Shown here: positions 7,170 through 14,121 of the stretch, piece by piece | Numbering within the stretch: position 1 is the first letter of the stretch | Layout of the letters: each line of letters starts with the position of its first letter | Source: a virus | Length of the DNA stretch: 22,701 nt | IMG/VR virus record: IMGVR_UViG_3300023257_000131 | Span: 1-22,701 of that record | Direction: 5' to 3' (one strand) | Notes under the pieces: model-generated | What the model saw: the letters and a program-made list of their open reading frames with translations, nothing else | Databases searched by the model: none | What the model was told of the DNA's origin: nothing | Translations under genes and position numbers: made by a program

Positions 7170-7971
7170 TTTTTGTCTCCATTTCTATGTTTTCTGAAAG
7201 TGATTTTGGAGTCGTCCACCCTGGAAGACTTCCATCTAATACATCGTTAATAGCAACGTAATGAGTTTTATAATATGCGGAATCGCTTCCGCACCATGAA
7301 CACATCAACTCCATGTGTCCTATAAATACCTCAGCCAACGCAACTTTCAATCCTTCATGTTTACATTTAATCCAAAAGTTAATATCTGCGTCTTTATGAT
7401 GCAATCTCCAGTTATTATCCTTGTTTGGTTTACTTATGAACCACGGCTTAGATAATCGCTTCAAACTTTCCAGCCTTATCAATGTCAAACCAAAATGACC
7501 GGTATCGGCCTCAGATATACCGTCAACAAATTCCCTTTTCGCTGCGACTTTAACTATATCTCCACGATCGTCATTGAAAATACCTGCTATCGGATACTTG
7601 TGTCCGCGTTTTGATTGCAAGGGAAATAATACATCTATTTCAGTGTGCTTTTCTATCGTTCGATACAAGTCTATCAAGTGAAATTTAGTAAAGTAAGTAT
7701 CGTAATCAATAGCCAATGCGTACTTGAATCCGCTTTCCGTTGCATCCTCTAGTAGGTTCTCGACACCTTGCTCCCAAAATACACCACAATGCCGCTGACC
7801 ATAAAGCCCTAACTCGTGTACAGCATTTATTAAACAAAACATATTGTCAGTGAAAGCCAACCTCGGCATCGACATTATAAAAGCTACATCTTTGCTGATA
7901 TTACCTACATCTATTAACAGCTTTTCCACTTTCCCTATTTTCTGTTCGATTTTCCCTGGTTTTTTTTCCAT
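7144..7971 (-). CDS. Glycosyltransferase, GT-A fold (GT2-like)
   Basis: A 275-residue soluble protein. After a basic N-terminus, KDVAFIMSMPR starts a nucleotide-sugar binding fold; KYALAIDYDTYF (residues 83-94) carries a DxD motif (Asp89 and Asp91), which in GT-A enzymes holds the metal and the sugar nucleotide. Further on come TGHFGLTLIRLESL (acceptor-side region), DADINFWIKC (194-203) with a likely catalytic acid, and a His near the end of the domain (IGHME). It would move a sugar from a nucleotide donor to an unknown acceptor in the host cytoplasm. Together with the adjacent methyltransferase and the fibre gene it may decorate a virion protein. Start at 7971 with AAGGA upstream. Confidence 0.78.
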   Translation of the reverse strand: MEKKPGKIEQKIGKVEKLLIDVGNISKDVAFIMSMPRLAFTDNMFCLINAVHELGLYGQRHCGVFWEQGVENLLEDATESGFKYALAIDYDTYFTKFHLIDLYRTIEKHTEIDVLFPLQSKRGHKYPIAGIFNDDRGDIVKVAAKREFVDGISEADTGHFGLTLIRLESLKRLSKPWFISKPNKDNNWRLHHKDADINFWIKCKHEGLKVALAEVFIGHMELMCSWCGSDSAYYKTHYVAINDVLDGSLPGWTTPKSLSENIEMETKNEVATGRN

Positions 7972-7983
7972 ATTTTTCCTTTC

Positions 7984-8502
7984 TTATTTTATCGCTATTA
8001 CATTAAGACTTATCCGCTTACCCTCAAATTGTATTTCAGAACAATCATTAAACAAACCAAAGGATTCCGTTCTGGCAACTGAACAAAACCCAGCGGTTCC
8101 AAGCAATCCTCTGAGCATTTCAAACTCGAAACCAAATTTATGATAATCATACCTATCAGTCTGCGATCCATACACCATATGTAATACACGTATTTTGTTT
8201 TGTGTTGACAAGTTGCCATTCAAATATAAGTCAAACAAAACCTTAAGGTCGGGGACGGCTACGTATAAAACGCCGCCAGGCTCTAAAACCCTTCTCCATT
8301 CTGTCAACACTTTAGTGATAGATTTTCGACTAAAGTGTTCAAGCACATGAGAAGTATATACTTCACAAAAAGTCTCATCAGCATATACACTCAAATCAAT
8401 AGCATTGCCGGCTTCATCCACGCCTGGGCCTAACTCTGTGTTAAATATCTCCCAGCCGTCTTTTACCAGCTCACCGCCAATATGTAGTTTTCGCTGTTCC
8501 AT
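7984..8502 (-). CDS. SAM-dependent class I methyltransferase (short form)
   Basis: A 172-residue protein of the Methyltransf_11-like fold. KLHIGGE (residues 5-11) takes the place of the usual K-L-N-L-G-C-G SAM-binding loop, followed by GWEIFN, the acidic NAIDLS strand, VYTSHVLEHF (49-58, the central E-H-F motif) and RVLEPGGVLYVAVPDL (71-86, the PGG turn). It is shorter than most (220-260), and the SAM loop is degenerate (GGE for GCG), so activity is uncertain. Such enzymes often sit beside glycosyltransferases, as here, and methylate sugars. Start at 8502 has only a weak GGA; a 24-base stem-loop lies just upstream. Confidence 0.75.
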   Translation of the reverse strand: MEQRKLHIGGELVKDGWEIFNTELGPGVDEAGNAIDLSVYADETFCEVYTSHVLEHFSRKSITKVLTEWRRVLEPGGVLYVAVPDLKVLFDLYLNGNLSTQNKIRVLHMVYGSQTDRYDYHKFGFEFEMLRGLLGTAGFCSVARTESFGLFNDCSEIQFEGKRISLNVIAIK

Positions 8503-8514
8503 GTTTTCCGTAAT

Positions 8515-8538
8515 GGGTGAGGCGATTAAGCCCCACCC
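8515..8538 (-). other. Stem-loop between fibre and methyltransferase genes
   Basis: An inverted repeat of nine base pairs (GGGTGGGGC and GCCTCACCC on the minus strand, one G-T pair) around a six-base loop TTAATC, lying in the 52-base gap between the fibre stop and the methyltransferase start. It ends 12 bases before that start codon. No T-run follows, so it is not a normal intrinsic terminator; an RNA processing, stability or start-blocking role is possible. Confidence 0.5.
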
Positions 8539-8554
8539 GTAAAACTAATTCTTA

Positions 8555-9835
8555 TCAAGATAACGCAGCCGTAGAAACCCACGTTCCGCTACCGGTGTGA
8601 ACCCAGAGACAAGAGGTGTCTGTTTCAAAATACAGTGAATAGTCACCAGGGTCTTCTGATGTCGGACCGGTAGCACTATTAGGCAATGTCAATCCGCCCA
8701 GATCGCTCTGAATCGCACAAGTGATCACGGCACTGGTAGTGCCTGACATCGTGATATTGAAATCAGTAAATGTTACGGTTTCTGCACTTGTATCAAAGGT
8801 GATAGCATCAGTTGTAGTATCGCCGTAAATAATCACGTCCTGATTGTTTGAATGACCAATCCAGATGGCAGTGTTTTCATTCGCTCCATCAATTAGCAAT
8901 CGAGACGTATCCCACGTAACGGTAATATCAGGTGCAGCAGCCGTACCACCAAAACCAAGTATGGCGTCGTCCAATAGTCCGAGCGTATCCTCTGAGCCGT
9001 CCCAGTGGAGGTCAGCATCGGCAGAAACACCTTGCATGATTACATCGGTAATAGTGCCTTTGCCGATGTTAATCACACCGTTGGCAGAACCGGCATTAAC
9101 AGCAAGTTGAGATTGGTCCCATTTGATCTGCATGTCATCACTATCGCCAAAAGTGAGAATGTCATCGTCCTGAAGCTCCAAATCCCAGCCGTTCAGGATT
9201 ATCTCCGGCGTACTGACATCGAATAAAGCGATATTGGTGTTTGTCGAACCATATACAGCGAAATCGATCGCATTAGTCGAGCCGATTCTTATTTGGCCGG
9301 TATTGTCAGCATAAGCCTCGATAAGCAGATTGGTAACATCCCAAACTATGCTAACATCGCCGCCGGTCGCATCGCCGAACTGCAATTCGTCGTCATCTTG
9401 TAGGTGCATATCCCAGTCATTTATCTCGACGATACCACTATTCGCATCAAATTTGAATATCTTGGTATTCGTATTTGCGTAAATAGACACATCGATAGCG
9501 GTTGTAGGTCCGAACTGAAATTCGCCTGTGTCTTCAGCTAAAGAATTTACAACAAAATTAGTACCGTTCCAGACCATTGATACGTCTGAGCTTGTACCAA
9601 AATTTAACCCATCATCATCGAGATAGGTTACGGATGTTGTGGCAGGCAAAACTAAATTACCGCCACTGTCAACATAAATATCAATATAATCGCCACTTGA
9701 ATCAGCTAATTTTAACTTATTCCCATAAGTAACCATTACGTCGCAATCGATGCCGTCATCAAAAGCCTCTTGAATTATTCTACCTAGACCCTGATGCATA
9801 TCAGTGTCTAACGCACTTAAATCTCTTACAGCCAT
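8555..9835 (-). CDS. Repeat-containing beta fibre / decoration-type virion protein
   Basis: A 426-residue, acidic, Asp/Thr/Gly-rich protein two genes downstream of the major capsid gene. After an N-terminal helix (about residues 12-27, RIIQEAFDDG) come four imperfect repeats of about 66-76 residues (72-144, 145-220, 221-286, 287-360), each built on a LqDDdiL.FG start, an I.W(D/N) strand and an I.IG/FG strand, with a Y-strand and an F(D)...EI strand later in three of them. The C-terminus (PGDYSLYFETDTSCLWVHTG) looks like the tail-fibre ending that reports a surface-exposed tip. No enzyme motif is seen. By gene place it may be a head fibre or capsid decoration protein, perhaps a trimer. AAAGGG precedes the ATG at 9835. 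Confidence 0.7.
   Translation of the reverse strand: MAVRDLSALDTDMHQGLGRIIQEAFDDGIDCDVMVTYGNKLKLADSSGDYIDIYVDSGGNLVLPATTSVTYLDDDGLNFGTSSDVSMVWNGTNFVVNSLAEDTGEFQFGPTTAIDVSIYANTNTKIFKFDANSGIVEINDWDMHLQDDDELQFGDATGGDVSIVWDVTNLLIEAYADNTGQIRIGSTNAIDFAVYGSTNTNIALFDVSTPEIILNGWDLELQDDDILTFGDSDDMQIKWDQSQLAVNAGSANGVINIGKGTITDVIMQGVSADADLHWDGSEDTLGLLDDAILGFGGTAAAPDITVTWDTSRLLIDGANENTAIWIGHSNNQDVIIYGDTTTDAITFDTSAETVTFTDFNITMSGTTSAVITCAIQSDLGGLTLPNSATGPTSEDPGDYSLYFETDTSCLWVHTGSGTWVSTAALS
8756..9622 (-). repeat. Four imperfect protein-level repeats of about 70 residues
   Basis: The four repeats inside the fibre gene begin LDDDGLNFG, LQDDDELQFG, LQDDDILTFG and LLDDAILGFG. Units 1, 2 and 4 are closest in length and order of strands; unit 3 is shorter by about eight residues. 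The similarity is at protein level, with nucleotide divergence, so the duplications are old. Confidence 0.75.
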
Positions 9836-9863
9836 TTTATTACCCTTTCAATTTTTAATTATT

Positions 9864-10160
9864 TTATTTTTTGGTTACTCTCTTTTTCTTAATTATATTT
9901 TTAGAGAGTACGGTTTTTGTAGTAACTGGCTTTGGTTGTTCTATGACTTCGTCAATATCACCAACATCATCAGGCTCGATAGTTTCAGTTATGGTAACGT
10001 CCACAAACTCAAGCAGATCAAAAGCATCTGCTACCTCTTTAGCATTAGCAACTTCAGAATCATTAAATTCGATTGTCTGATTTTTGGATAGTTCCCAAAC
10101 ACCATCATTCGTATAAATCGATCTTGTGTTGCCGTAATTTGTGACTTTATACTTAATCAT
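9864..10160 (-). CDS. Small unrecognised protein following the capsid gene
   Basis: A 98-residue protein. The first 35 residues (MIKYKVTNYGNTRSIYTNDG, then WELSKNQTIEF) form a small beta fold, followed by a helical ANAKEVADAFDLLEF segment, an acidic linker and a Lys-rich tail (KKKRVTKK at the C-terminus). The opposite charges of linker and tail are typical of small accessory capsid or connector proteins, but I do not recognise a family. It lies 20 bases after the major capsid gene with GGAAGG eight bases before the ATG at 10160. It may bind the capsid or DNA; this is inference. Confidence 0.65.
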   Translation of the reverse strand: MIKYKVTNYGNTRSIYTNDGVWELSKNQTIEFNDSEVANAKEVADAFDLLEFVDVTITETIEPDDVGDIDEVIEQPKPVTTKTVLSKNIIKKKRVTKK

Positions 10161-10180
10161 AAAACAAACCTTCCATTATT

Positions 10181-11284
10181 TTAATCGTTGGCACTAGACA
10201 TCGAGCCAGTTACAATAAGTTTTCTTGCCAATACACAAGCATTGACATTTTCGATAGTAGGATCGACACGAGCAGAATAGAACCAATAAGTTGCCTCATC
10301 AGCCGCTACTCGCTGAGCCTCAATCTTAATCTCACGCTGGATACCGATAACTAAGTTACCGTTTGGAGTAAGCAGGCAATCGGTATAAGCTCCACCAGAC
10401 GAAGCTTCAATAGCTTGCGCGCCACCGTCCATAACAATCGGCATATTAGGACACGATATGATTTTTACTCCACCATAACTAAGTGGAGCGTTTCCGATAA
10501 TAGCATTATCACCCTGGACGGTTGATCTTTGCTGGAGAGCGTCAATGTAATTTGTCGTAACCGCATCGTTGTTGTAAAACGCAAGATTTTTCAATCCACT
10601 GGTTTTATACTTTGAATCAAGATTTTGTAGCATTGTGTTATACTTAAAATCCCAGATATACGGAGCTGTAGTTGACACCATAGCTATCCTACCACTTTCG
10701 ATCGGGAAAGTTGTGTCATCTGTAGCATCGAGTACCGTCGAGCCGCCGGATACTGAGTTGTAATAGTCATCACCAACAGTATCGCCATTAGCAATTCTAA
10801 AACGCCAGCCGTCCCACAAACTCCTAATATCAGTGTCTTCATAATCATTGCCAGTACCGGTGTCGCCGGTCCAGTATGCTATGTCTAACTCATTAGACAT
10901 TTGTTTTGCAACCATTTTCATTACATGGTCAGCAAAGGCATCGCCCTCGATATTATCCTCAAGGTCATCGTCGAATATTACAATACAGCCCCTTACTTTT
11001 TTGCTCGTCAATTGTATCCGCTGTGTTGATAGTGACTTTTTATAGTCAGACGAAGTAAACGTCGCTCCAGGATGCAAAAATGCTCCAGAACCTAAACCTA
11101 AAGCACGAATGTTTTTGGTCGGCTTACTCATTTTAACGAAACGTGCGGTGTTTTTCATTACAGATTCGTCAACTAGATAATCAATAAATCTGTCAGCCTC
11201 TTCGGCTTCTAACGTGATATTCGGCAGGCTCACCATTTTGGTAAACGCTGCTTTGTTTTTTAGAAATTGGTTATTAGTTATCAT
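10181..11284 (-). CDS. Major capsid protein (HK97 fold)
   Basis: A 367-residue protein directly after the scaffold gene. It has a helical N-terminus (residues 1-40), an E-loop-like region (LGSGAFLHPGATFTSSDYKK, then TQRIQLTSKKVRGCIVIFDD), a long spine-helix segment (FADHVMKMVAKQMSNELDIA), and the late P/A-domain pattern YGGVKIISCPNMPI, then LTPNGNLVIGIQREIKIE. This is the layout of HK97-type capsid proteins that are helped by a separate scaffold, since there is no long helical delta domain. It would form the hexamers and pentamers of the head shell. The start at 11284 has AGGAGT eight bases upstream after a 46-base gap, the longest in the head region apart from the stem-loop gap. Confidence 0.9.
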   Translation of the reverse strand: MITNNQFLKNKAAFTKMVSLPNITLEAEEADRFIDYLVDESVMKNTARFVKMSKPTKNIRALGLGSGAFLHPGATFTSSDYKKSLSTQRIQLTSKKVRGCIVIFDDDLEDNIEGDAFADHVMKMVAKQMSNELDIAYWTGDTGTGNDYEDTDIRSLWDGWRFRIANGDTVGDDYYNSVSGGSTVLDATDDTTFPIESGRIAMVSTTAPYIWDFKYNTMLQNLDSKYKTSGLKNLAFYNNDAVTTNYIDALQQRSTVQGDNAIIGNAPLSYGGVKIISCPNMPIVMDGGAQAIEASSGGAYTDCLLTPNGNLVIGIQREIKIEAQRVAADEATYWFYSARVDPTIENVNACVLARKLIVTGSMSSAND

Positions 11285-11330
11285 TTTATTTTACTCCTAA
11301 AATATTTTTCTTATGTGTTTCCTGTTTAGA

Positions 11331-11906
11331 TTATTCAGCGGACTCAAGTAAGCTTGGCCATTTAGCACCACTCGCTTCGTTGCCACTGTTAGCCTCTTGT
11401 CCGTCCAGGCTCTTTTTAACGCCGGAATTTTTCTCGACCGTCGCAAGCCGTTTCGCTAAGTCTTCAAGTAACTTAGTTGCCTTGTTATCATCATCAGGTT
11501 CGCTTTTCTTTTCAAGGCTTTCAATAGTTTTTTGAAGCTCTTCGATTGCCTTATCATTATCAGACTTTTCGACGTTCTGTTTAATCTCAGGCAAAAGCGA
11601 CTTCAAAGCACTTAAAGCATCAGTTAGCTTTTTTAGTGTGTCTTTTGATAACTTAGCTCCGGCCTTTTCAATATCAGTCGCACCGTCTTCGTTATCAGAC
11701 TTTTCGACCTTGACAGGCGAATACAAAGATGCTTGTTTGACAATAGAGCCAACTGCCTTCTTGAGGTCGTCGGGGAAATCTCCGAGATATTCAATAACAG
11801 TTTCCAACGATTTAATAATAACATCGTCCTCAACTGCCTTTTTAAAATCGACTGTTTGGTTTTCGCCGAAATATACTTCTACTTGTTTCTTAATTTCTTC
11901 GTTCAT
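11331..11906 (-). CDS. Nested scaffold protein from in-frame internal start
   Basis: An internal in-frame ATG at 11906 would give a 191-residue protein identical to the C-terminal part of the longer gene. AAAGGAG lies eight bases upstream, as good as any start in the window. The short form holds just the helical, charged region (EIKKQVEVYFGEN onward, with coiled-coil stretches near its middle and end) and lacks the zinc ribbon, the composition expected of a capsid scaffold that is removed on maturation. In lambda the Nu3 scaffold is made the same way from within gene C. Translation of the short form is inferred, not shown. Confidence 0.65.
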   Translation of the reverse strand: MNEEIKKQVEVYFGENQTVDFKKAVEDDVIIKSLETVIEYLGDFPDDLKKAVGSIVKQASLYSPVKVEKSDNEDGATDIEKAGAKLSKDTLKKLTDALSALKSLLPEIKQNVEKSDNDKAIEELQKTIESLEKKSEPDDDNKATKLLEDLAKRLATVEKNSGVKKSLDGQEANSGNEASGAKWPSLLESAE

Positions 11907-12422
11907 AGTATGCTCTCCTTTCGAGAGTTGGAATGTTTCTGAGCGACTGAATCCGTCGTCGTTTTCAACTTCTTTTGAATAGAAACACGATACAGGACTA
12001 TCCATATCAGAACTAGTCCAGAAAGAGAATGAAAAATCTTTCATCTTTTCTATTTCGTCGCCATTCAAAATTATCTTTGTTCCACCGACTGTTCCGTCGC
12101 TATCAATTACAATGTTTAATTTCTTTTTTTTCTTTAACATTTTAGTATTAGAACCTTTCATAAGCGTTCCACATTCAGGGCATTTGATTTTAGTGCATGG
12201 TATCGATTTGCCTTCGCCTGTCTGTTTGTGTTCTTCGCTATAACCACAATCAGGACAAACACAATATTTAACTCCACCATCACCTTGAGCGTCACCACCA
12301 ACGCCCCTGCCTTCTCCTTGTTGTTTATAAAAGAGAAATTTCTTTTTGTTAGCTGCCTTATCGACCAGGCTAACTTCGCCAATCTCCATATCTTTGAGTT
12401 CACGTGGTTTTAATTTCGCCAT
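11331..12422 (-). CDS. Zinc-ribbon N-terminal domain fused to scaffold-like helical region
   Basis: A 363-residue protein. Residues 14-30 (IGEVSLVDKAANKKKFL) are a motif common in XkdF-type protease proteins of phages. Residues 54-84 hold a zinc-ribbon-like set (CVCPDCG, then C76, and CPECG at 81-85). A beta segment follows (about 101-170), then a Lys/Glu/Leu-rich helical stretch (173-331) with coiled-coil character and a flexible acidic end. Place between protease and major capsid protein is the scaffold slot. An internal ATG at residue 173 has its own strong Shine-Dalgarno sequence, so two proteins may be made. The long start at 12422 has AGGAG seven bases upstream. Confidence 0.72.
   Translation of the reverse strand: MAKLKPRELKDMEIGEVSLVDKAANKKKFLFYKQQGEGRGVGGDAQGDGGVKYCVCPDCGYSEEHKQTGEGKSIPCTKIKCPECGTLMKGSNTKMLKKKKKLNIVIDSDGTVGGTKIILNGDEIEKMKDFSFSFWTSSDMDSPVSCFYSKEVENDDGFSRSETFQLSKGEHTMNEEIKKQVEVYFGENQTVDFKKAVEDDVIIKSLETVIEYLGDFPDDLKKAVGSIVKQASLYSPVKVEKSDNEDGATDIEKAGAKLSKDTLKKLTDALSALKSLLPEIKQNVEKSDNDKAIEELQKTIESLEKKSEPDDDNKATKLLEDLAKRLATVEKNSGVKKSLDGQEANSGNEASGAKWPSLLESAE
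11915..11921 (-). promoter_or_regulatory. Internal Shine-Dalgarno sequence for nested scaffold
   Basis: AAAGGAG on the minus strand, eight bases before the in-frame ATG at 11906-11904. It is encoded inside the longer gene in the segment for LSKGEHT, where several other codons could have been used. Confidence 0.65.
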
Positions 12423-12432
12423 TAGTTATCTC

Positions 12433-13623
12433 CTACTCGGTTCTAGCATAACCGGCCATTGAGAATCCTGTAAGCTCTCCGTCCTGGACAGCTTTCCAAA
12501 TTTCTTTATCAAGCACTCGGACCGTAATTAACCACGATCCTTTCTTGACAGATTTACTCATGATTGTAAAATCTGATGGAGCTATATAACTCTCTAAGAC
12601 TTTCACTTTCACTTTGTTACCTTTGTGCATCACTTTGAATTTTTGCACATTCTCCATGAATTTATACGCAGCCTTTTTGATTTCGACCTCATTAGCAAAG
12701 TCACCTTGAGCGTCAACCTCATCAGGTTCATATACTATTCCGCAAACTATTTGCTCATCTTTGTCTGCTTTATCGAATTGATAAACAGAGATAAACTTTT
12801 CAACTTCTTTAGAAACTTCGCTTTCGCCAGTCTTCGGTAGAAGTTTTTTTGTTATCTTTTTGGCAGGCTCAAACGTGATATGTTTTATATCATTATCAGT
12901 GAGCCATTTTTTAGCTTTCGTAACCGTCCAATCTGCTTTTGGGAACCTCAGCGATTGAGGTATCGGAGGATCGGACGGTTTTGTTTTTCCCTCTAACTTA
13001 CCCCAAATAATACCGATACTTGACGGTATTTTTTTCGAGCCATATATCGTACCGCCATTAGTACGCCTGAAACTTTTAATATCAAACTTGTCAGGCTCTT
13101 GCAACCTGGCAGCGTGTTCGTTTGGGTACGGCTTTGATACCTCAATTATTTCAGTGTTCGATTTTGCCTTCAATACCAAATCGTATAATGGGATATAAGC
13201 CTCGGATGGCTCATCTCGTTTTTTAATGATATCAATCAGTTCCGATTTTGCCACATTAATTATTGTAGCAAGTCTTCCATCCTTTTCGGTTTTAATTGCT
13301 GATGTAACATAGGCAAAATTCTCAACAAGTACAATATCATCACAATCAGACACGTCGATACCATATTTACTTGCGGTCATAGCCTTACTAAATGCAGCCT
13401 TGTCGATCGCACTTGTGCTATGCTCCAGCTTCCGAGAGTTCATCTCGTCAAGTAGCAGTTTATATTTTTTCATAAAACTATTACGATTAAGACTGCCTAC
13501 GATTGTATTGTCGTTGTCTTTGAAATTCTTATCGAACAACTGAGTGAATCGCAATTTAAGAATAAGCAATTCTTTATCGTATGCTTTCGATAGTTTTGTT
13601 TTGTCAGCCTCTTCTATTCTCAT
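12433..13623 (-). CDS. XkdF-type putative prohead protease with extra N-terminal domains
   Basis: A 396-residue protein with three parts. Residues 1-160 are helical and unrecognised. Residues 164-254 (from KPYPNEHAARL to ITFEPA, with FRRTNGG and IPQSLRFPKADWTV between) match a module I know from phage head proteins, of unknown role. Residues 285-394 match the XkdF-type putative serine protease (Peptidase_S78_2): CGIVYEPDEVDAQGD, VMHKG with His333, ESYIAPSDF, GSWLITVRV and GELTGFSMAGYA with Ser388 as candidate nucleophile. It would cleave scaffold and capsid proteins in the prohead. The start at 13623 overlaps the previous stop (ATGA). Confidence 0.8.
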   Translation of the reverse strand: MRIEEADKTKLSKAYDKELLILKLRFTQLFDKNFKDNDNTIVGSLNRNSFMKKYKLLLDEMNSRKLEHSTSAIDKAAFSKAMTASKYGIDVSDCDDIVLVENFAYVTSAIKTEKDGRLATIINVAKSELIDIIKKRDEPSEAYIPLYDLVLKAKSNTEIIEVSKPYPNEHAARLQEPDKFDIKSFRRTNGGTIYGSKKIPSSIGIIWGKLEGKTKPSDPPIPQSLRFPKADWTVTKAKKWLTDNDIKHITFEPAKKITKKLLPKTGESEVSKEVEKFISVYQFDKADKDEQIVCGIVYEPDEVDAQGDFANEVEIKKAAYKFMENVQKFKVMHKGNKVKVKVLESYIAPSDFTIMSKSVKKGSWLITVRVLDKEIWKAVQDGELTGFSMAGYARTE

Positions 13624-13883
13624 GGCAATCGTTCCTTAATTTCTTTGATACCATCACTAATATATTTCTGCGAGGTTTTAATTGAGCTTATATCAGATTG
13701 AACCCTAGACACTTCTTTTTCCACACCAGTAATCCGCTTGTCATGTTTTTCTATATGAGTAGTATTCTGCCCAACAGTCGCATAGGCTAACCCTACCGCA
13801 AAAACTATAATACCAACCTCAATCACTACCGTAAGCCATTTCGTTATCTGGTTACTTAGTTGCGTTTTTTTTGCCTCATTCAT
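13620..13883 (-). CDS. Single-span membrane protein with coiled coil (holin-like or accessory)
   Basis: An 87-residue protein: a short basic N-terminus, one hydrophobic span (residues 17-36, LTVVIEVGIIVFAVGLAYAT) and a coiled-coil tail with heptad-like spacing (IEKHDKRITGVEKEVSRVQS). AAGGAG lies at the end of the preceding gene with ten bases to the ATG at 13883, or seven to a GTG at 13886, so a longer frame reaching 14075 is rejected. It resembles a small holin or XhlA-like membrane protein in architecture, but XhlA proteins carry the span at the C-terminus, and its place inside the head genes is odd. Function unknown. It precedes the protease with an ATGA overlap. Confidence 0.68.
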   Translation of the reverse strand: MNEAKKTQLSNQITKWLTVVIEVGIIVFAVGLAYATVGQNTTHIEKHDKRITGVEKEVSRVQSDISSIKTSQKYISDGIKEIKERLP

Positions 13884-13890
13884 CACAGTG

Positions 13891-14121
13891 TCACTCCTTA
13901 GGTTCGAATTGTATCCCGTTATCGCCTGGGTACGGCTTTGTGTGTTGTCTCTCTCCCGAATAAAATACTGGAGGTATTGCATCCGGAAACGCATCACAAG
14001 CAATACTATCATTAAACCGGTGTTTACAAAAGACACACGAGATATTATTGTTTTGTATCGAACGCAACGCAGCATCCATAGTCATATCGTCTTCTTTCAT
14101 TACAATAGGATTTATACTCAT
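13891..14121 (-). CDS. Small Cys-containing protein following the minor head/zeta fusion
   Basis: A 76-residue protein starting at an ATG that overlaps the previous stop (ATGA), with a purine-rich GGGAGGGAG upstream. The N-terminus is variable; from residue 29 it reads CVFCKHRF, then ACDAFPDAIPP, SGERQH and KPYPGDNGIQFEP to the end. I have seen this C..C...C.AFPDGIP...G...H..PYPGD.GI.FEP pattern in small proteins encoded beside phage head morphogenesis genes, but I know no assigned role. Cys29, Cys32 and Cys43 could bind a metal. Given its tight coupling to a gene with a toxin-like domain, a partner or immunity role is one hypothesis; an ordinary structural accessory is another. Confidence 0.7.
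   Translation of the reverse strand: MSINPIVMKEDDMTMDAALRSIQNNNISCVFCKHRFNDSIACDAFPDAIPPVFYSGERQHTKPYPGDNGIQFEPKE

Noticed and set aside
8515-8538. Intrinsic transcription terminator
   Set aside because: The stem is strong but no T-run follows on either strand in a useful position, and co-directional genes continue directly downstream.
11638-11982. Plus-strand open frame antisense to the scaffold gene
   Set aside because: Reverse of a Lys/Glu/Leu-rich coding region; Ser/Phe/Thr-rich product without a start signal.
13884-14075. Longer N-terminus for the membrane/coiled-coil protein (start near 14075)
   Set aside because: The extra residues overlap the preceding gene in another frame, and an AAGGAG is perfectly placed for the internal start at 13883 or 13886.
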